Part shown: positions 18,416-28,003 of the stretch, one piece after another | Position numbering within the stretch: the first letter of the stretch is position 1 | Layout: each line of letters starts with the position of its first letter | NCBI RefSeq assembly: GCF_030065545.1 | Contig: NZ_JASJNC010000003.1 | Span: forward strand, 310,001-374,000 | Direction of reading: 5' to 3' | Source of the DNA: Marinicella marina | GTDB taxonomy: Bacteria > Pseudomonadota > Gammaproteobacteria > Xanthomonadales > Marinicellaceae | DNA: 64,000 nt | Program-made: the position numbers and the translations under genes | The notes under the pieces: model-generated | Databases searched by the model: none | Told to the model about the DNA's origin: nothing | What the model saw: the letters and a program-made list of their open reading frames with translations, nothing else

Positions 18416-18631
18416 AGTATATTGTGGTTTATTTCGGTGGATAAGTAATTAAATGGTTATGAATATGATTTAATCAAGCCGTTAAATCATTTTAAGCTTC
18501 CGCAGGCGTAAATACTAACGACCTCAAGAACAGAAACCCCACTGAATCTCGTTTTGCTTTGTTAAAATATTAAAACCCCAGTGAAAGCCAACAGCGTATG
18601 ATGCCTAATGAATGGACAAGCCAATTAAAAC

Positions 18632-19387
18632 ATGACATTCACCAAACACAACAACACAACATTTGACGATGCCTTAATAAAGGAAGCTAATGGTTTGGCA
18701 TTGCTCAAAAACGAGCTAAAAAAACACAACATCAAGCTGAAAATACCGCAGGTTTTGCAAGTCAATGAACAAGCATTGACGTTACAAAAAATCCAACAAT
18801 CTACAGCAGCCCCGTCGCAGTGGTATCAATTGGGTCAGGCGCTGGCACAACTGCACCTAATTCAACAGCCACACCATGGCCATAATGAAGACAACTACAT
18901 CGGCTTGAGTCCACAACCTAACGAAATCTGTGATAACTGGGGTCAGTTTTTCTGTCAGCACCGTTTGTTATTTCAAATCCAACGCATCCAATCAAGTTCA
19001 AAAAGAACGGTTTTTTTGCACGAATACAATTCTACCTCTGCCCAACTGGCTCAATTTCTCAATGAAAATTGCGACTATCCGAGCTTATTACACGGTGATT
19101 TGTGGGCTGGAAACGTGTTATTTGATTATTCTAATGTGTGGTTGATTGATCCTGCGGTGTATTGTGGCGATGCCGATGCTGACTTGGCGATGACAGAGTT
19201 ATTTGGTGGCCTCGCGCCCGCTTTTTATGATGCCTACTTCGCGACCAAGCCCAAGAGCAAAAATTATGCAGTGAAAAGAACCATTTTTAATTTATACCAC
19301 CAACTGAATCATTATAATTTATTTGGCTCCAGTTACTGGCAGAGCTGTCAACAAGGCTTATTACAGATCAGCAAGCAATTTTCTTAG
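18632..19387 (+). CDS. Fructosamine/ketosamine-3-kinase family protein, N-terminally truncated
   Basis: The frame encodes 251 residues of a fructosamine-3-kinase-like protein (YniA/FN3K family, usually about 285-290), which phosphorylates sugars attached to protein amines. The catalytic loop LLHGDLWAGN and metal site IDPAVYCGDADADLAM are intact. The first residues (MTFTKHNNTTFDDALIKEA) align with the ATP-lysine strand that normally sits near residue 45. The glycine-rich loop and first helix are therefore missing. A short frame from 18598 (MMPNEWTSQLKHDIHQ) looks like the missing first helix but is out of frame and stops at once. The gene may be a recent pseudogene or an assembly artefact. It abuts the convergent CBS gene. 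Confidence 0.75.
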   Translation: MTFTKHNNTTFDDALIKEANGLALLKNELKKHNIKLKIPQVLQVNEQALTLQKIQQSTAAPSQWYQLGQALAQLHLIQQPHHGHNEDNYIGLSPQPNEICDNWGQFFCQHRLLFQIQRIQSSSKRTVFLHEYNSTSAQLAQFLNENCDYPSLLHGDLWAGNVLFDYSNVWLIDPAVYCGDADADLAMTELFGGLAPAFYDAYFATKPKSKNYAVKRTIFNLYHQLNHYNLFGSSYWQSCQQGLLQISKQFS

Positions 19388-20455
19388 TCACTTATCAGAT
19401 TGTAAATTTTCATCAACCACCATGCCACGACTGGCGGCACGTTTGAGCCATTGTTTGCGGGCATAGGCTTGCATGTCTTGGACTTGATCCAATTCGTCTA
19501 CAATTTCCAAACCTATCAAGGTTTCAATCACATCTTCCAAAGTCACCAATCCACTGATGTCGCCATATTCGGTGACCACCAATGCAATGTGCTGGGCATC
19601 ATCCATCAAGGACTCCATCAACTGAGTCAAATTCAATTCTTCGATAACCACACTGATTTCACGTTTGAGTTCCTTCAATGTCACATCATCGCCATTGGCA
19701 TGTGCCAACAACACATCAGACTTAAGCACAAACCCATCGCTGTCATCCATGCTGTCTTGGTAAACGGGTATGCGCGAAAAACGGGCTGTTTTTAACAGTT
19801 CTAGCGCCCCTTCTACCGGTAAATCCTGCGGTAATGAGGTCACCACACTGCGGGGGGTCATGATGTCTTTGGCCTTCACCGAACTCAATTTGAATAAGTT
19901 ATTGATGATGCGAGATTCCTGCTCATCAATCATACCTGAGCGCTGTCCCAAGCCTGCCATGGCGATGAACTCATCACGATTAAACATATGATGGCTTTTG
20001 CCTTTAGAAATCATCTTGGTAATCATTTCAGACAATAAGATCAGTGGATACAAACCTTTTATCAACCAATCGACAAAAGTCACAACTGAACCAGTCAAAG
20101 ATTTCCAGTACACCGCACCGATGGTTTTTGGAATGATTTCAGAGAACACCAAGATCAAGATGGTTATAACACCAGAAAACACACCAATCCAAGCATCACC
20201 AAAAACATGAGTTGCTTTGGCACCAGCAACAATTGCACCCACCGTGTGTGCAATGGTATTCAATGTCAGAATGGCAGCCAATGAACGATCAACATTTTCA
20301 AAACGTAAACGTTTAACTCGAGCGGCTTTTTGCGGATTGGTTTTCTTTAGTTTTTCAATATAAGAAGGCGTGATGCTCAGCAACACCGCTTCAGCAATTG
20401 AGCATAAGAAAGAGAACAACAACGCCAAAAAGACATAAACAAATAACAGGAACAT
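19388..20455 (-). CDS. CNNM/DUF21 membrane protein with paired CBS domains
   Basis: A 355-residue protein of the CNNM/HlyC-CorC group, implicated in magnesium and cobalt efflux or resistance. Residues about 1-150 are the DUF21 membrane domain: AEAVLLSITPSYIEKLKK, TLNTIAHTVGAIVAG, FSEIIPKTIGA. A CBS pair follows (about 185-320): VKAKDIMTPRSVVTSLP, ARFSRIPVYQDS, ALVVTEYGDISGLVTLEDVIETLIG. The C-terminal CorC_HlyC domain found in longer relatives is absent, and the protein ends soon after the second CBS unit, as in the short DUF21-CBS class. Transport has been shown for related CNNM proteins, not for this one. Confidence 0.9.
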   Translation of the reverse strand: MFLLFVYVFLALLFSFLCSIAEAVLLSITPSYIEKLKKTNPQKAARVKRLRFENVDRSLAAILTLNTIAHTVGAIVAGAKATHVFGDAWIGVFSGVITILILVFSEIIPKTIGAVYWKSLTGSVVTFVDWLIKGLYPLILLSEMITKMISKGKSHHMFNRDEFIAMAGLGQRSGMIDEQESRIINNLFKLSSVKAKDIMTPRSVVTSLPQDLPVEGALELLKTARFSRIPVYQDSMDDSDGFVLKSDVLLAHANGDDVTLKELKREISVVIEELNLTQLMESLMDDAQHIALVVTEYGDISGLVTLEDVIETLIGLEIVDELDQVQDMQAYARKQWLKRAASRGMVVDENLQSDK

Positions 20456-20541
20456 AGCTTTATATTAATAGGTTATGGCTCAATTATAGCCGATATGCAG
20501 TGAATTCAAGCGCAATGAATCTGCAAAAATGAACCGACTCT

Positions 20542-21267
20542 TTATTTTTTACTGGCAAACATTCGTTTAACGCCCTGCAGCACAAAACCACGGCGATCGG
20601 CCTTAATGGCACGTTTTAACTGACGCAAAAAGCTTCGACGCATACGCAACTTACTTTCTTGATGCGCAGTATCATCTAACTGAGCATACTTTTCAGCCAG
20701 TTTTTGTGCCGTGGGCATGACCTGATCATGGCTGACTGTTAAATCCAGAAAACCGGCTTCAATCGCCGCTTGTGGTGTGAATACTTCAGACAACAGCATG
20801 GCACGACTCAGGTGTGATGGGTTGACCCGATGTTGACACAAGGCCAGTGCACAATGCGGCATGGTCAAGCCATTTTGAACCTCATTGGCCACCAACTTGT
20901 AATCACCCTCAGCACCCACACGATAATCACCCGTGAGTAGAATGAAAACCCCAAGGGCTATGGCATGGCCGTTACAGGCGATAATCACCGGTCGTGGATA
21001 GGACATCATGCGATGCACCAACCAAAAACCACCCATCAACATTTTGAAAGCATTGTTAACCCCAGTGCGCAACACCCGCAAATCAAATCCCGCACAAAAC
21101 ACTTCGGCTCGGCCAGTTAAAATAACGATGGCATTGGCTTTCTCAGCCGCATCCAAGGCAGCATTCAACTGATCTAAAAAGTCTGGCGAAGCGACATTCG
21201 ACTTGCCATCATCCATGGTGATGGTAGCGATGCCGTTATTGATGCTATAAGTTACGAGCTCGGTCAT
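20542..21267 (-). CDS. Enoyl-CoA hydratase/isomerase (crotonase) family protein
   Basis: A 241-residue crotonase-fold protein acting on an acyl-CoA thioester. The oxyanion-hole segments are present: GRAEVFCAGFDLRVL near residue 55 and ACNGHAIALGVFILLTGDYRVGA near residue 100. The segment VANEVQNGLTMPHCA supplies one acidic residue at the usual position. The second catalytic glutamate of classic hydratases is not evident, because the PGGGGTQRL-like segment is replaced. Hydratase activity is therefore uncertain; isomerase or other crotonase chemistry is possible. The tail is unusually basic (LRMRRSFLRQLKRAIKADRR). No other beta-oxidation gene is nearby. Confidence 0.85.
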   Translation of the reverse strand: MTELVTYSINNGIATITMDDGKSNVASPDFLDQLNAALDAAEKANAIVILTGRAEVFCAGFDLRVLRTGVNNAFKMLMGGFWLVHRMMSYPRPVIIACNGHAIALGVFILLTGDYRVGAEGDYKLVANEVQNGLTMPHCALALCQHRVNPSHLSRAMLLSEVFTPQAAIEAGFLDLTVSHDQVMPTAQKLAEKYAQLDDTAHQESKLRMRRSFLRQLKRAIKADRRGFVLQGVKRMFASKK

Positions 21268-21663
21268 GATATATTGTGCGTTTTCAATGCTTTCATTCTA
21301 TATGAAACAGCAGCGACTGTCATTCTGAACCAGCCAACGGCAACCTGAATGATACCAAGAGTATATTTCTAATCAACAACTAAAAATTACATCACCTCAG
21401 CTGAGCCTGAAGCGAGCGCAGAAATCAAGGTATGCGTTTATTCAAACCACCTGAATCATTTTATATTGATGTCCCTTCAATCTGAATTCTCTGGTTTACT
21501 TTTGATTTGTTAAAAGGTTCGCAAGCTGATTTAAAAAAATGTACTCCCAGAATTATTTATTAACTTTTCCAAATTCATTTTCAGACGTTTTAGTTCAAAT
21601 CAAAAAAATGGTTCCTCAGTTCATGCCCGAGGATGGCGATTGCAGGAAAATTTCGAGCTAAGC
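21268..21663. other. 396-base intergenic gap without identifiable gene
   Basis: The gap lies downstream of mnmG and upstream of the crotonase gene, both on the minus strand. I find no tRNA-like T-loop, no strong hairpin and no credible reading frame. It should contain the crotonase promoter. No clear terminator for mnmG is visible. Confidence 0.5.
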
Positions 21664-23535
21664 TCAACCCACCTTCTTCAAATAAACCAGCAACAAGGAC
21701 ACTGCCGCTGGTGTCATGCCCTGAATGCGACTGGCTTGGCCAATGGTTTCGGGTTTGATTTGATTGAGTTTCTCGGTAAGCTCACCACTTAAGCCGTTGA
21801 TGCCGCTGTAGTCAAAATCAACAGGCAAGGGCTTATTGGCGTGATTTCTGGCCTTGTCAATTTCTTGTTGTTGACGTTCTAAATAACCTGCGTATTGGGT
21901 TTGTATCTCAACCTGTTCCAGCACTTTTTCAGCCGTTGATGGCAGTTTAATTTCATCCAAATCCATCAGCATACTGATATTCACTTCAGGTCGTCGCAAT
22001 AAATCATAGGCTGTGGTCTCTTTACTCAAATCGATACCTGTTTGGGTCATGAACTTTTTACCCAAAGAATTATTGGGCCCCATCCAGACGGCTTTGAGGT
22101 GTTCCAAGGATCCCTCAACATGTTTGCGCTTTTCAGCAAAAGATTGCCAACGTTGATCATTGACCAAACCCAAATCGCGGCCTTTTTCGGTCAAGCGAAA
22201 ATCCGCATTGTCTTCTCGCAACATCAAACGGTACTCAGCACGAGAAGTGAACATGCGGTAGGGTTCGTTGGTGCCTTGGGTAATTAGATCATCAATCAAA
22301 ACACCCATATAAGCCTCATTCCTGGCTGGTGTCCAAGCGGCTTTGCCAGCCACTTTCCGAGCGGCATTCATGCCCGCAATCAAACCTTGCGCGCCAGCCT
22401 CTTCATAGCCGGTTGTGCCGTTGATTTGTCCAGCAAAAAACAGGCCATCAACGTATTTGGTTTCCAGAGAAGATTGCAAACCTCGAGGATCGAAGAAATC
22501 ATATTCTATGGCATAACCCGGACGTGTGATGTGCGCATTCTCAAAGCCTTTGATCGATCTGACCAGTTTAATTTGGACATCAAAAGGCAGCGATGTAGAT
22601 ATACCATTGGGGTACAACTCATGGGTGCCCAAGCCTTCCGGCTCAACAAATATTTGGTGTGAATCTTTATCGGCAAAACGCATGATTTTGTCCTCAATCG
22701 ATGGACAATACCGTGGGCCTTTACCTTCAATTTCACCAGAATACATCGGCGAACGGTCTAAGCCAGATCTGATATGATCATGGGTTTTTAAGTTGGTGTG
22801 GGTGATGTAGCAACTGACTTGTTCTGGGTGTTGGTCGTGTGACCCCATGTACGAAAAAACTGGCCTCGGGGTATCACCTGGTTGTTCTTCCATCACTGAA
22901 AAATCAACTGTTTTACCATCGATCCGTGGTGGTGTGCCGGTTTTCAAACGCGCCACTTCAAAAGGCAAAGCTCGTAATTTTTGCGCCAACACTGTTGCCG
23001 GTGGATCACCCGCACGACCACCTGAATAATTCGACATACCAATGTGTATTTTGCCGGCCAAAAAGGTACCCACTGTGAGCACCACGGTTTGGGCCATATA
23101 AACCAAGCCCATTTGAGTGACGCAGCCTTTGACTTGATCATTTTCAATGATCAAATCTTCCACACCTTGTTGGAACATGTATAGGTTTTCTTGGTTTTCC
23201 ACCACTGATCGGATGTAAGCACGGTACAAGGCACGATCGCATTGGGCGCGGGTGGCTCGAACGGCAGCACCTTTGCGTGAATTCAATGTACGCCATTGGA
23301 TACCGGCATGGTCAGTGGCCTCAGCCATAACCCCACCCAAAGCATCTATTTCTTTGACCAAATGGCCTTTACCAATGCCACCAATGGCTGGATTACAACT
23401 CATTTGACCAATGGTTTCAATGTTATGGGTTAATAACAGGGTTTTGGCACCCATGCGCGCAGCAGCAAGCGCGGCTTCGGTACCGGCATGCCCTCCACCC
23501 ACAACAATCACATCAAAAACTTGGTCGTATTTCAT
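21664..23535 (-). CDS. mnmG: tRNA uridine-5-carboxymethylaminomethyl modification enzyme MnmG (GidA)
   Basis: The FAD-binding subunit of the MnmE-MnmG complex, which installs cmnm5 at wobble U34 of several tRNAs. The 623-residue protein has the N-terminal FAD motif [25 protein letters not shown], the active-site region [35 protein letters not shown], and the helical C-terminal domain ending with [20 protein letters not shown] start it at the ATG at 23535 (MKYDQVFDV) because it fits the family and is preceded by GAAGTG. A TTG nine codons upstream is less likely. MnmE and RsmG, often nearby, are not in this window. Confidence 0.98.
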   Translation of the reverse strand: MKYDQVFDVIVVGGGHAGTEAALAAARMGAKTLLLTHNIETIGQMSCNPAIGGIGKGHLVKEIDALGGVMAEATDHAGIQWRTLNSRKGAAVRATRAQCDRALYRAYIRSVVENQENLYMFQQGVEDLIIENDQVKGCVTQMGLVYMAQTVVLTVGTFLAGKIHIGMSNYSGGRAGDPPATVLAQKLRALPFEVARLKTGTPPRIDGKTVDFSVMEEQPGDTPRPVFSYMGSHDQHPEQVSCYITHTNLKTHDHIRSGLDRSPMYSGEIEGKGPRYCPSIEDKIMRFADKDSHQIFVEPEGLGTHELYPNGISTSLPFDVQIKLVRSIKGFENAHITRPGYAIEYDFFDPRGLQSSLETKYVDGLFFAGQINGTTGYEEAGAQGLIAGMNAARKVAGKAAWTPARNEAYMGVLIDDLITQGTNEPYRMFTSRAEYRLMLREDNADFRLTEKGRDLGLVNDQRWQSFAEKRKHVEGSLEHLKAVWMGPNNSLGKKFMTQTGIDLSKETTAYDLLRRPEVNISMLMDLDEIKLPSTAEKVLEQVEIQTQYAGYLERQQQEIDKARNHANKPLPVDFDYSGINGLSGELTEKLNQIKPETIGQASRIQGMTPAAVSLLLVYLKKVG

Positions 23536-23595
23536 TACTTTCACTTCGAACTTTATGTGCAAGGTATTTTAGCTGTTTAGGCCTGTGAAACAAGC

Positions 23596-23642
23596 AAAAC
23601 ACCACCAAAAAGGGCCATCCCGGCCCCATTTGGTGGTGTTTT
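23596..23642 (-). terminator. Hairpin terminator after the TonB-receptor gene
   Basis: Twelve-base arms AAAACACCACCA and TGGTGGTGTTTT enclose a nested GGGCC/GGCCC stem. It lies downstream of the receptor stop and before mnmG. The outer arms give a T-run on either strand. Confidence 0.8.
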
Positions 23643-23731
23643 GACACCAATCCCCCGTTTATACAGATGCAATTTCAACAACAGGAGTTATTTACGGCTA
23701 CTTATTTTGAATATTTTTGCAGCCGCGGTTA

Positions 23732-26482
23732 TTAAAAACTGTGGGTGAATCTGGCATAAACCACCGCACCACGCGGATCATCTGTGCTTTTAAAATACCC
23801 CGCTTCCTCATTGGTGTTTGGATCAAAAACTGGGTCTTTATCGGTGCAGTTAATGCAACCCAACTGCAGTTTTTTATTATTACCAATTAACAGGGTGTAA
23901 GCCAAATCAAAAGTGGTGTGTGAAGGCGTATCTGCTGTACCCGTCAAACTGTTAACCTGAGTGGTGCGTAAACCCGAGCGGTAATTGGCCGTTGCATTCA
24001 AACTGTGAGCTCCCCATGCATATGACATTGAGAAGTTATTTCTTAATTGTGGAAAGTCACCCAGCACCACATTGCCGGTGCCATCAATGGGTGCACCCAC
24101 TATTGGATTGTTGTTGGCATCCAATACCAATGGCGCAAAATCAAACTGGTCATAATAAGTACTGGTGTTTTTAAAACCCATCTCGCCAGGGCCTAACTCA
24201 AATTTATAAGCCATACTTAAATCAAAACCATTGACGGTTTGAAAAGCGCCGTTATTGAAAGACCTGTTTACTCGAGCGATAGGCGTGCCAAGACCTCCGG
24301 GTCTGATCACTTGGTTAGGATCATCTAATGCCAAGAGGGTATTTAAAGGCAGCTGAACGATGATGTTTTCATGATCAAAATTAAAGTAATCCAAAGAAAC
24401 CACGAAATTCTTAAAAAATCTGGGTTCCCATACCACACCCACATTGTAGGACTCAGACTCTTCAGGGTTCAACAAGGGATTACCTGAGTTGTCTACTCGG
24501 GTTTGCCCGTTACCACAATCAGCTGGGGTCAAATCCACTGCATTACCATTAATCCCTGCTTGAGCACCCGTTGGGTCAGGGCACCTCACAGGATCAACCA
24601 AAGAAGGAAAACTACTGACTACGCCACCAAATAACTCAGGCAAAGAAGGTGCTCTGAATGATTCTCCAAAAGAAGCCCTCAAAGCCAGTTCAGGTATTGG
24701 TTGCCACTTGATACCTACCTTAGGCTTGGTGGTGGTTCCGAAATCAGAATAATCTTCATAGCGTGCTGCCAGTTGCAGGTCCAAAGTTTCATGCAAGGGA
24801 ATCAAGGCCTCGGCATACAAAGAGGTGATGTCCCTGTCGCCAAAAGTGTCATTGGCGCGTCCTGTACCTACCAACCCACCTGAGTTGCGCAATGGATCGG
24901 ATTCATTGGCGAAATACTGTTCGCGGAATTCAACCCCAACCGCCATGCTCACATCGCCAGCTGGCAGTTCAAACAAAGGGCCTGAAAAATTGGCTACTGC
25001 ACTTTTTTCCCAACTCACGTTGCGATTTTCATAAGTGACTCTGGCAATACTCAGAATATTCTCATCATTGGGCTCAAAAGGGTTGTAGTAAAGCACTTCA
25101 CCACTGCCACTGGGGTCAGCAAGACCCAAGAACAATTGTTGTAAAGCAACCCCATTGATGCCATTGCGGTTTTCCACCAAGACGTTGCTGCGGGTATAAC
25201 CAAAACCCACATCATAATCCCAACTGGTGTCGAATAAATAACCTTTGGCACCGACATTGAAGCGGTAACCTTGTGAATTGATTTCACCGGTTCTGGGCCC
25301 GAAATCAACCGGACGATAGAGCAAACCCAAATCCTCACCACTGGTGTTGTATGGGTTTTCAGCTGGAAAATAAACCAATAAATTCGAAAATGGCAACAGT
25401 GAACGTGTGGCCTGTTGTTCTGGCGATAAAATACTCACTGTACTCGACCCAGCGACGTTATAAACACTGGTCCATGGGGCTGGCGCTGCGATGTTTACCG
25501 AACGGTTGTTGTTATAAGCAGCATCCACATACAGTTGGACGCTGTCATTGACATCATGAGTGAGGAACAATGATGTTGCAAAACGTTCACTGTCAGGATA
25601 AAAGTTAATGAAATCATTGTAGTTGAATGAACATGCGGTACCACCCAAAGCATTGATGACGGAGGTACAATTATCCGCGGCATCAACAGTGAAATTTTCA
25701 AACGAAATCAAAGTCGGTGGTGAACCAAATAAACTGCGTTGATCAACACCACCTTGGGCACGTTGATCGGCAGTTGCAGAAAAATCACGGTCGCGATAAA
25801 ACAACGCCTCTCGATCTAAATAATTAAATGTGGTGGTGAATCTGGTTTTGTTGTTACCACCGCCAAAAATGGCATTGAAACTTTTTTGTGGAGAATCGCC
25901 TTCGGTATCCGTTTGATAACCTACTGTATATTCAGCACCTTCATAATCTTGGCGCAAAACCACATTCATGACACCAGCCACAGCATCTGCACCATACAAG
26001 GCTGATGCACCGTCTTTTAACAATTCAATGCGTTCGATTGCGGCCATTGGGATGGAGTTCAAATCAACAAAAGACTGGGTGATGTTCTGGGCTTGGCCAT
26101 AACCAGCCACACGTCTGCCGTTGATCAGTACCAAAGTGGCATTCAGACCTAAGCCTCTGAAATTGATGCTGCTGGTACCGTTGGCAAACGAGTTATTGTT
26201 GTCATCACCGATGTTGGCTGAGGAAATGGTTAAGGTTCTGACGTAATCCTGAATGGTGTTATGACCAGAGAGCTCCAGCTCCTCACGGCTGATAGTGACC
26301 ACCGGAGAGACCCCCTCTAAATCAGCCGTACTGATTCGTGAACCAATCACTTTCATGGTGGTTTGTTCATCTACATCCTCCGGCTCATTTTCAGTGTTTG
26401 GATTCTGGGCTTGAACATGAAATAACAAACCACAGCCTGCAAGTACCATGGCTATGTTGTGTGAAAGTTTATTTTTTGTCAT
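23732..26482 (-). CDS. TonB-dependent outer-membrane receptor
   Basis: A 916-residue outer-membrane active transporter. A signal peptide occupies about residues 1-25 (MVLAGCGLLFHVQA). The plug domain follows (MKVIGSRISTADLEGVSPVV, NFRGLGLNATLVLINGRRVAGYG, IERIELLKDGASALYGADAVAGVMNV). The remainder is a long beta barrel with a late segment ALRASFGESFRAPSLPELFGG, ending in the outer-membrane signature with terminal phenylalanine (ARFTHSF). The NGRRV/DGASALYG style is common in receptors of marine proteobacteria for peptides, oligosaccharides or cofactors; the ligand is unknown. A good ribosome site (AGGAGA) precedes the ATG. The promoter carries a palindrome between its two boxes. No Fur box is seen. 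Confidence 0.95.
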   Translation of the reverse strand: MTKNKLSHNIAMVLAGCGLLFHVQAQNPNTENEPEDVDEQTTMKVIGSRISTADLEGVSPVVTISREELELSGHNTIQDYVRTLTISSANIGDDNNNSFANGTSSINFRGLGLNATLVLINGRRVAGYGQAQNITQSFVDLNSIPMAAIERIELLKDGASALYGADAVAGVMNVVLRQDYEGAEYTVGYQTDTEGDSPQKSFNAIFGGGNNKTRFTTTFNYLDREALFYRDRDFSATADQRAQGGVDQRSLFGSPPTLISFENFTVDAADNCTSVINALGGTACSFNYNDFINFYPDSERFATSLFLTHDVNDSVQLYVDAAYNNNRSVNIAAPAPWTSVYNVAGSSTVSILSPEQQATRSLLPFSNLLVYFPAENPYNTSGEDLGLLYRPVDFGPRTGEINSQGYRFNVGAKGYLFDTSWDYDVGFGYTRSNVLVENRNGINGVALQQLFLGLADPSGSGEVLYYNPFEPNDENILSIARVTYENRNVSWEKSAVANFSGPLFELPAGDVSMAVGVEFREQYFANESDPLRNSGGLVGTGRANDTFGDRDITSLYAEALIPLHETLDLQLAARYEDYSDFGTTTKPKVGIKWQPIPELALRASFGESFRAPSLPELFGGVVSSFPSLVDPVRCPDPTGAQAGINGNAVDLTPADCGNGQTRVDNSGNPLLNPEESESYNVGVVWEPRFFKNFVVSLDYFNFDHENIIVQLPLNTLLALDDPNQVIRPGGLGTPIARVNRSFNNGAFQTVNGFDLSMAYKFELGPGEMGFKNTSTYYDQFDFAPLVLDANNNPIVGAPIDGTGNVVLGDFPQLRNNFSMSYAWGAHSLNATANYRSGLRTTQVNSLTGTADTPSHTTFDLAYTLLIGNNKKLQLGCINCTDKDPVFDPNTNEEAGYFKSTDDPRGAVVYARFTHSF

Positions 26483-26545
26483 AGGTTTCTCCTGTTTTTA
26501 TTATTATGTTTTGTTTTACATACTAAACTTATCGTATGTACATTT

Positions 26546-26576
26546 ATTATAGTACTAAGTACTTAGTAGTTGTCAA
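26546..26576 (-). promoter_or_regulatory. Receptor promoter with 16-bp palindrome in a 19-bp spacer
   Basis: On the minus strand a perfect TTGACA (26571-26576) and a perfect TATAAT (26546-26551) are 19 bases apart. The spacer contains the exact palindrome TACTAAGTACTTAGTA (26553-26568). Long spacers with dyad symmetry are the hallmark of promoters controlled by MerR-family activators; a repressor operator is the alternative. Confidence 0.7.
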
Positions 26577-26752
26577 TAAATATATATCTTTTGTTAAAAT
26601 TTTGTTGGAATTCAAGCGACAAGCAAAACCATTTGCTGATTAAAAGCACATTATTAGTTCAACACTATTGAGGTGAATCATCACGTTCAATCCACCGCCA
26701 ATACAGCACAATGAATATGAACTAATACAAACAATTGAGACCACAGGCACAA

Positions 26753-27667
26753 ATGATTGAAACGACAAATAACCTCACCCAAAGAACGTCATACTTCAAG
26801 TCAGTGTGCCTGGTTTTGCTGTTAGTTTCTGCTGCAACGGCCTTAGCTGGCGCAGAGTTGGTGGCAGCAGATTTGATTTCTACTTCTCAAGGCGAACACT
26901 CGCCAACATTTGATGCCACTCGCAACGAACTGGTTTTCATGCGACGTACGCCGGGACAGTTTAACTACACCCTATATACATCTAAATTAATTGATGGTGC
27001 ATGGACTGATCCCAAGGTATTACCCTTTTCCGGTACGTACCGAGATGGTGGTGCTTCCTTCTCACCTGACGGTGGCACTTTGTTATTTGACTCAAAAAGA
27101 CCTGTTGTCGGACTACCAAAAAATTCAATTAATTTATGGCAAGTAAAAAGACTACAGCAAGGTTGGGGCAAACCTGAACCACTGGCTGTTTTATCAGCCA
27201 ATGAGCCAAGTGAGTCAGTGGCTGGTCGAGATGAGTTTGGACCCATAATGACGCGTTCTGGCGAGGTGCTGTTTTATAGTTTCAGACAACCCAATCGCGC
27301 CGGTTCCCATTACCGAGGCAGACCAGGTGAAAAACCCACGGCACAAATTGATTTTCCCGATCCATCGCAAGCTACTTTTGTGGGGTATTTGACGTTGTCG
27401 GCAGATGGTCGCACTGCAGTGATTGAAGGTCGCAGTCAAACCGGCCGCGATACCGATTTGTATTATGCCTGTCAAACCAACGGCCAATGGAGTGAGGCAG
27501 AACCACTGACAGCCGCTAATTCTGCTGCTGGAGATGGCACACCTTACTTAAGCAGTGACAATCAATGGCTGTACTTTGCCAGTGACAGAATTGAAGCAAA
27601 AGGACCCTCAGGCGAACCGAATATTTATCGCATCAATACCCGTACGTTACCGATTCCATGTGAGTAA
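26753..27667 (+). CDS. Exported PD40/TolB-like beta-propeller protein
   Basis: A protein of about 304 residues, exported via an N-terminal hydrophobic segment (CLVLLLVSAATALAGA). The rest is built of WD40-like PD40 repeats: HSPTFDATRNELVFM, GGASFSPDGGTLLFDSKR, GPIMTRSGEVLFYS, YLTLSADGRTAVIEG, GTPYLSSDNQWLYFASDR. Such propellers, as in TolB, usually bind partner proteins or peptides; no enzyme motif is visible. I use the ATG at 26753; a TTG at 26735 is also in frame. It is divergent from the TonB-dependent receptor, so the shared intergenic DNA may co-regulate the two. A link in function is only inferred. Confidence 0.82.
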   Translation: MIETTNNLTQRTSYFKSVCLVLLLVSAATALAGAELVAADLISTSQGEHSPTFDATRNELVFMRRTPGQFNYTLYTSKLIDGAWTDPKVLPFSGTYRDGGASFSPDGGTLLFDSKRPVVGLPKNSINLWQVKRLQQGWGKPEPLAVLSANEPSESVAGRDEFGPIMTRSGEVLFYSFRQPNRAGSHYRGRPGEKPTAQIDFPDPSQATFVGYLTLSADGRTAVIEGRSQTGRDTDLYYACQTNGQWSEAEPLTAANSAAGDGTPYLSSDNQWLYFASDRIEAKGPSGEPNIYRINTRTLPIPCE

Positions 27668-27670
27668 GGC

Positions 27671-27982
27671 CTAACTGCCGAGATCAAGCAGCAAGCCCAC
27701 AGCCAGTTCTGCCCAAATATAGATGAATAGAACAATCAAAACCAACACAGAGGGCAGCCTGTGAGCAGGCTTGAGTGTTTGCCATAACAACACAGCTGCA
27801 CTTCCAACAACAAATAACAACACGCCCATGGCAATGAAATCATTCAATTGCCAGTTGACTTCAGTGGTGAATTGCATAGCAGTAGCTGGGATCAAAAGCA
27901 AAAGTGCTGAGATTACAGCCACCCACAACAAAGTGTTAATGAGTGAGTTTGTTGGCTTGTTTTTGGATGGATTCATCATCAT
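27671..27982 (-). CDS. Small three-helix membrane protein
   Basis: A 103-residue hypothetical protein beginning with three possible ATG codons (27982, 27979, 27976). It has three hydrophobic segments: LINTLLWVAVISALLLLIPA, FIAMGVLLFVVGSAAVLLW and VLVLIVLFIYIWAELAVGLL. No catalytic motif is evident and I do not know the family, although small proteins of this shape are common in marine gammaproteobacteria. It lies 21 bases downstream of the sortase gene on the same strand and may be part of the sortase transcript. It converges with the PD40 gene with three bases between stops. Confidence 0.7.
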   Translation of the reverse strand: MMMNPSKNKPTNSLINTLLWVAVISALLLLIPATAMQFTTEVNWQLNDFIAMGVLLFVVGSAAVLLWQTLKPAHRLPSVLVLIVLFIYIWAELAVGLLLDLGS

Positions 27983-28003
27983 ACTTTAACCGCTGTCTAA
28001 TAA

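Noticed and set aside
21268-21663. Possible tRNA or mobile element remnant in the gap
   Set aside because: No T-loop, acceptor pairing, inverted terminal repeats or transposase-like frame could be found.
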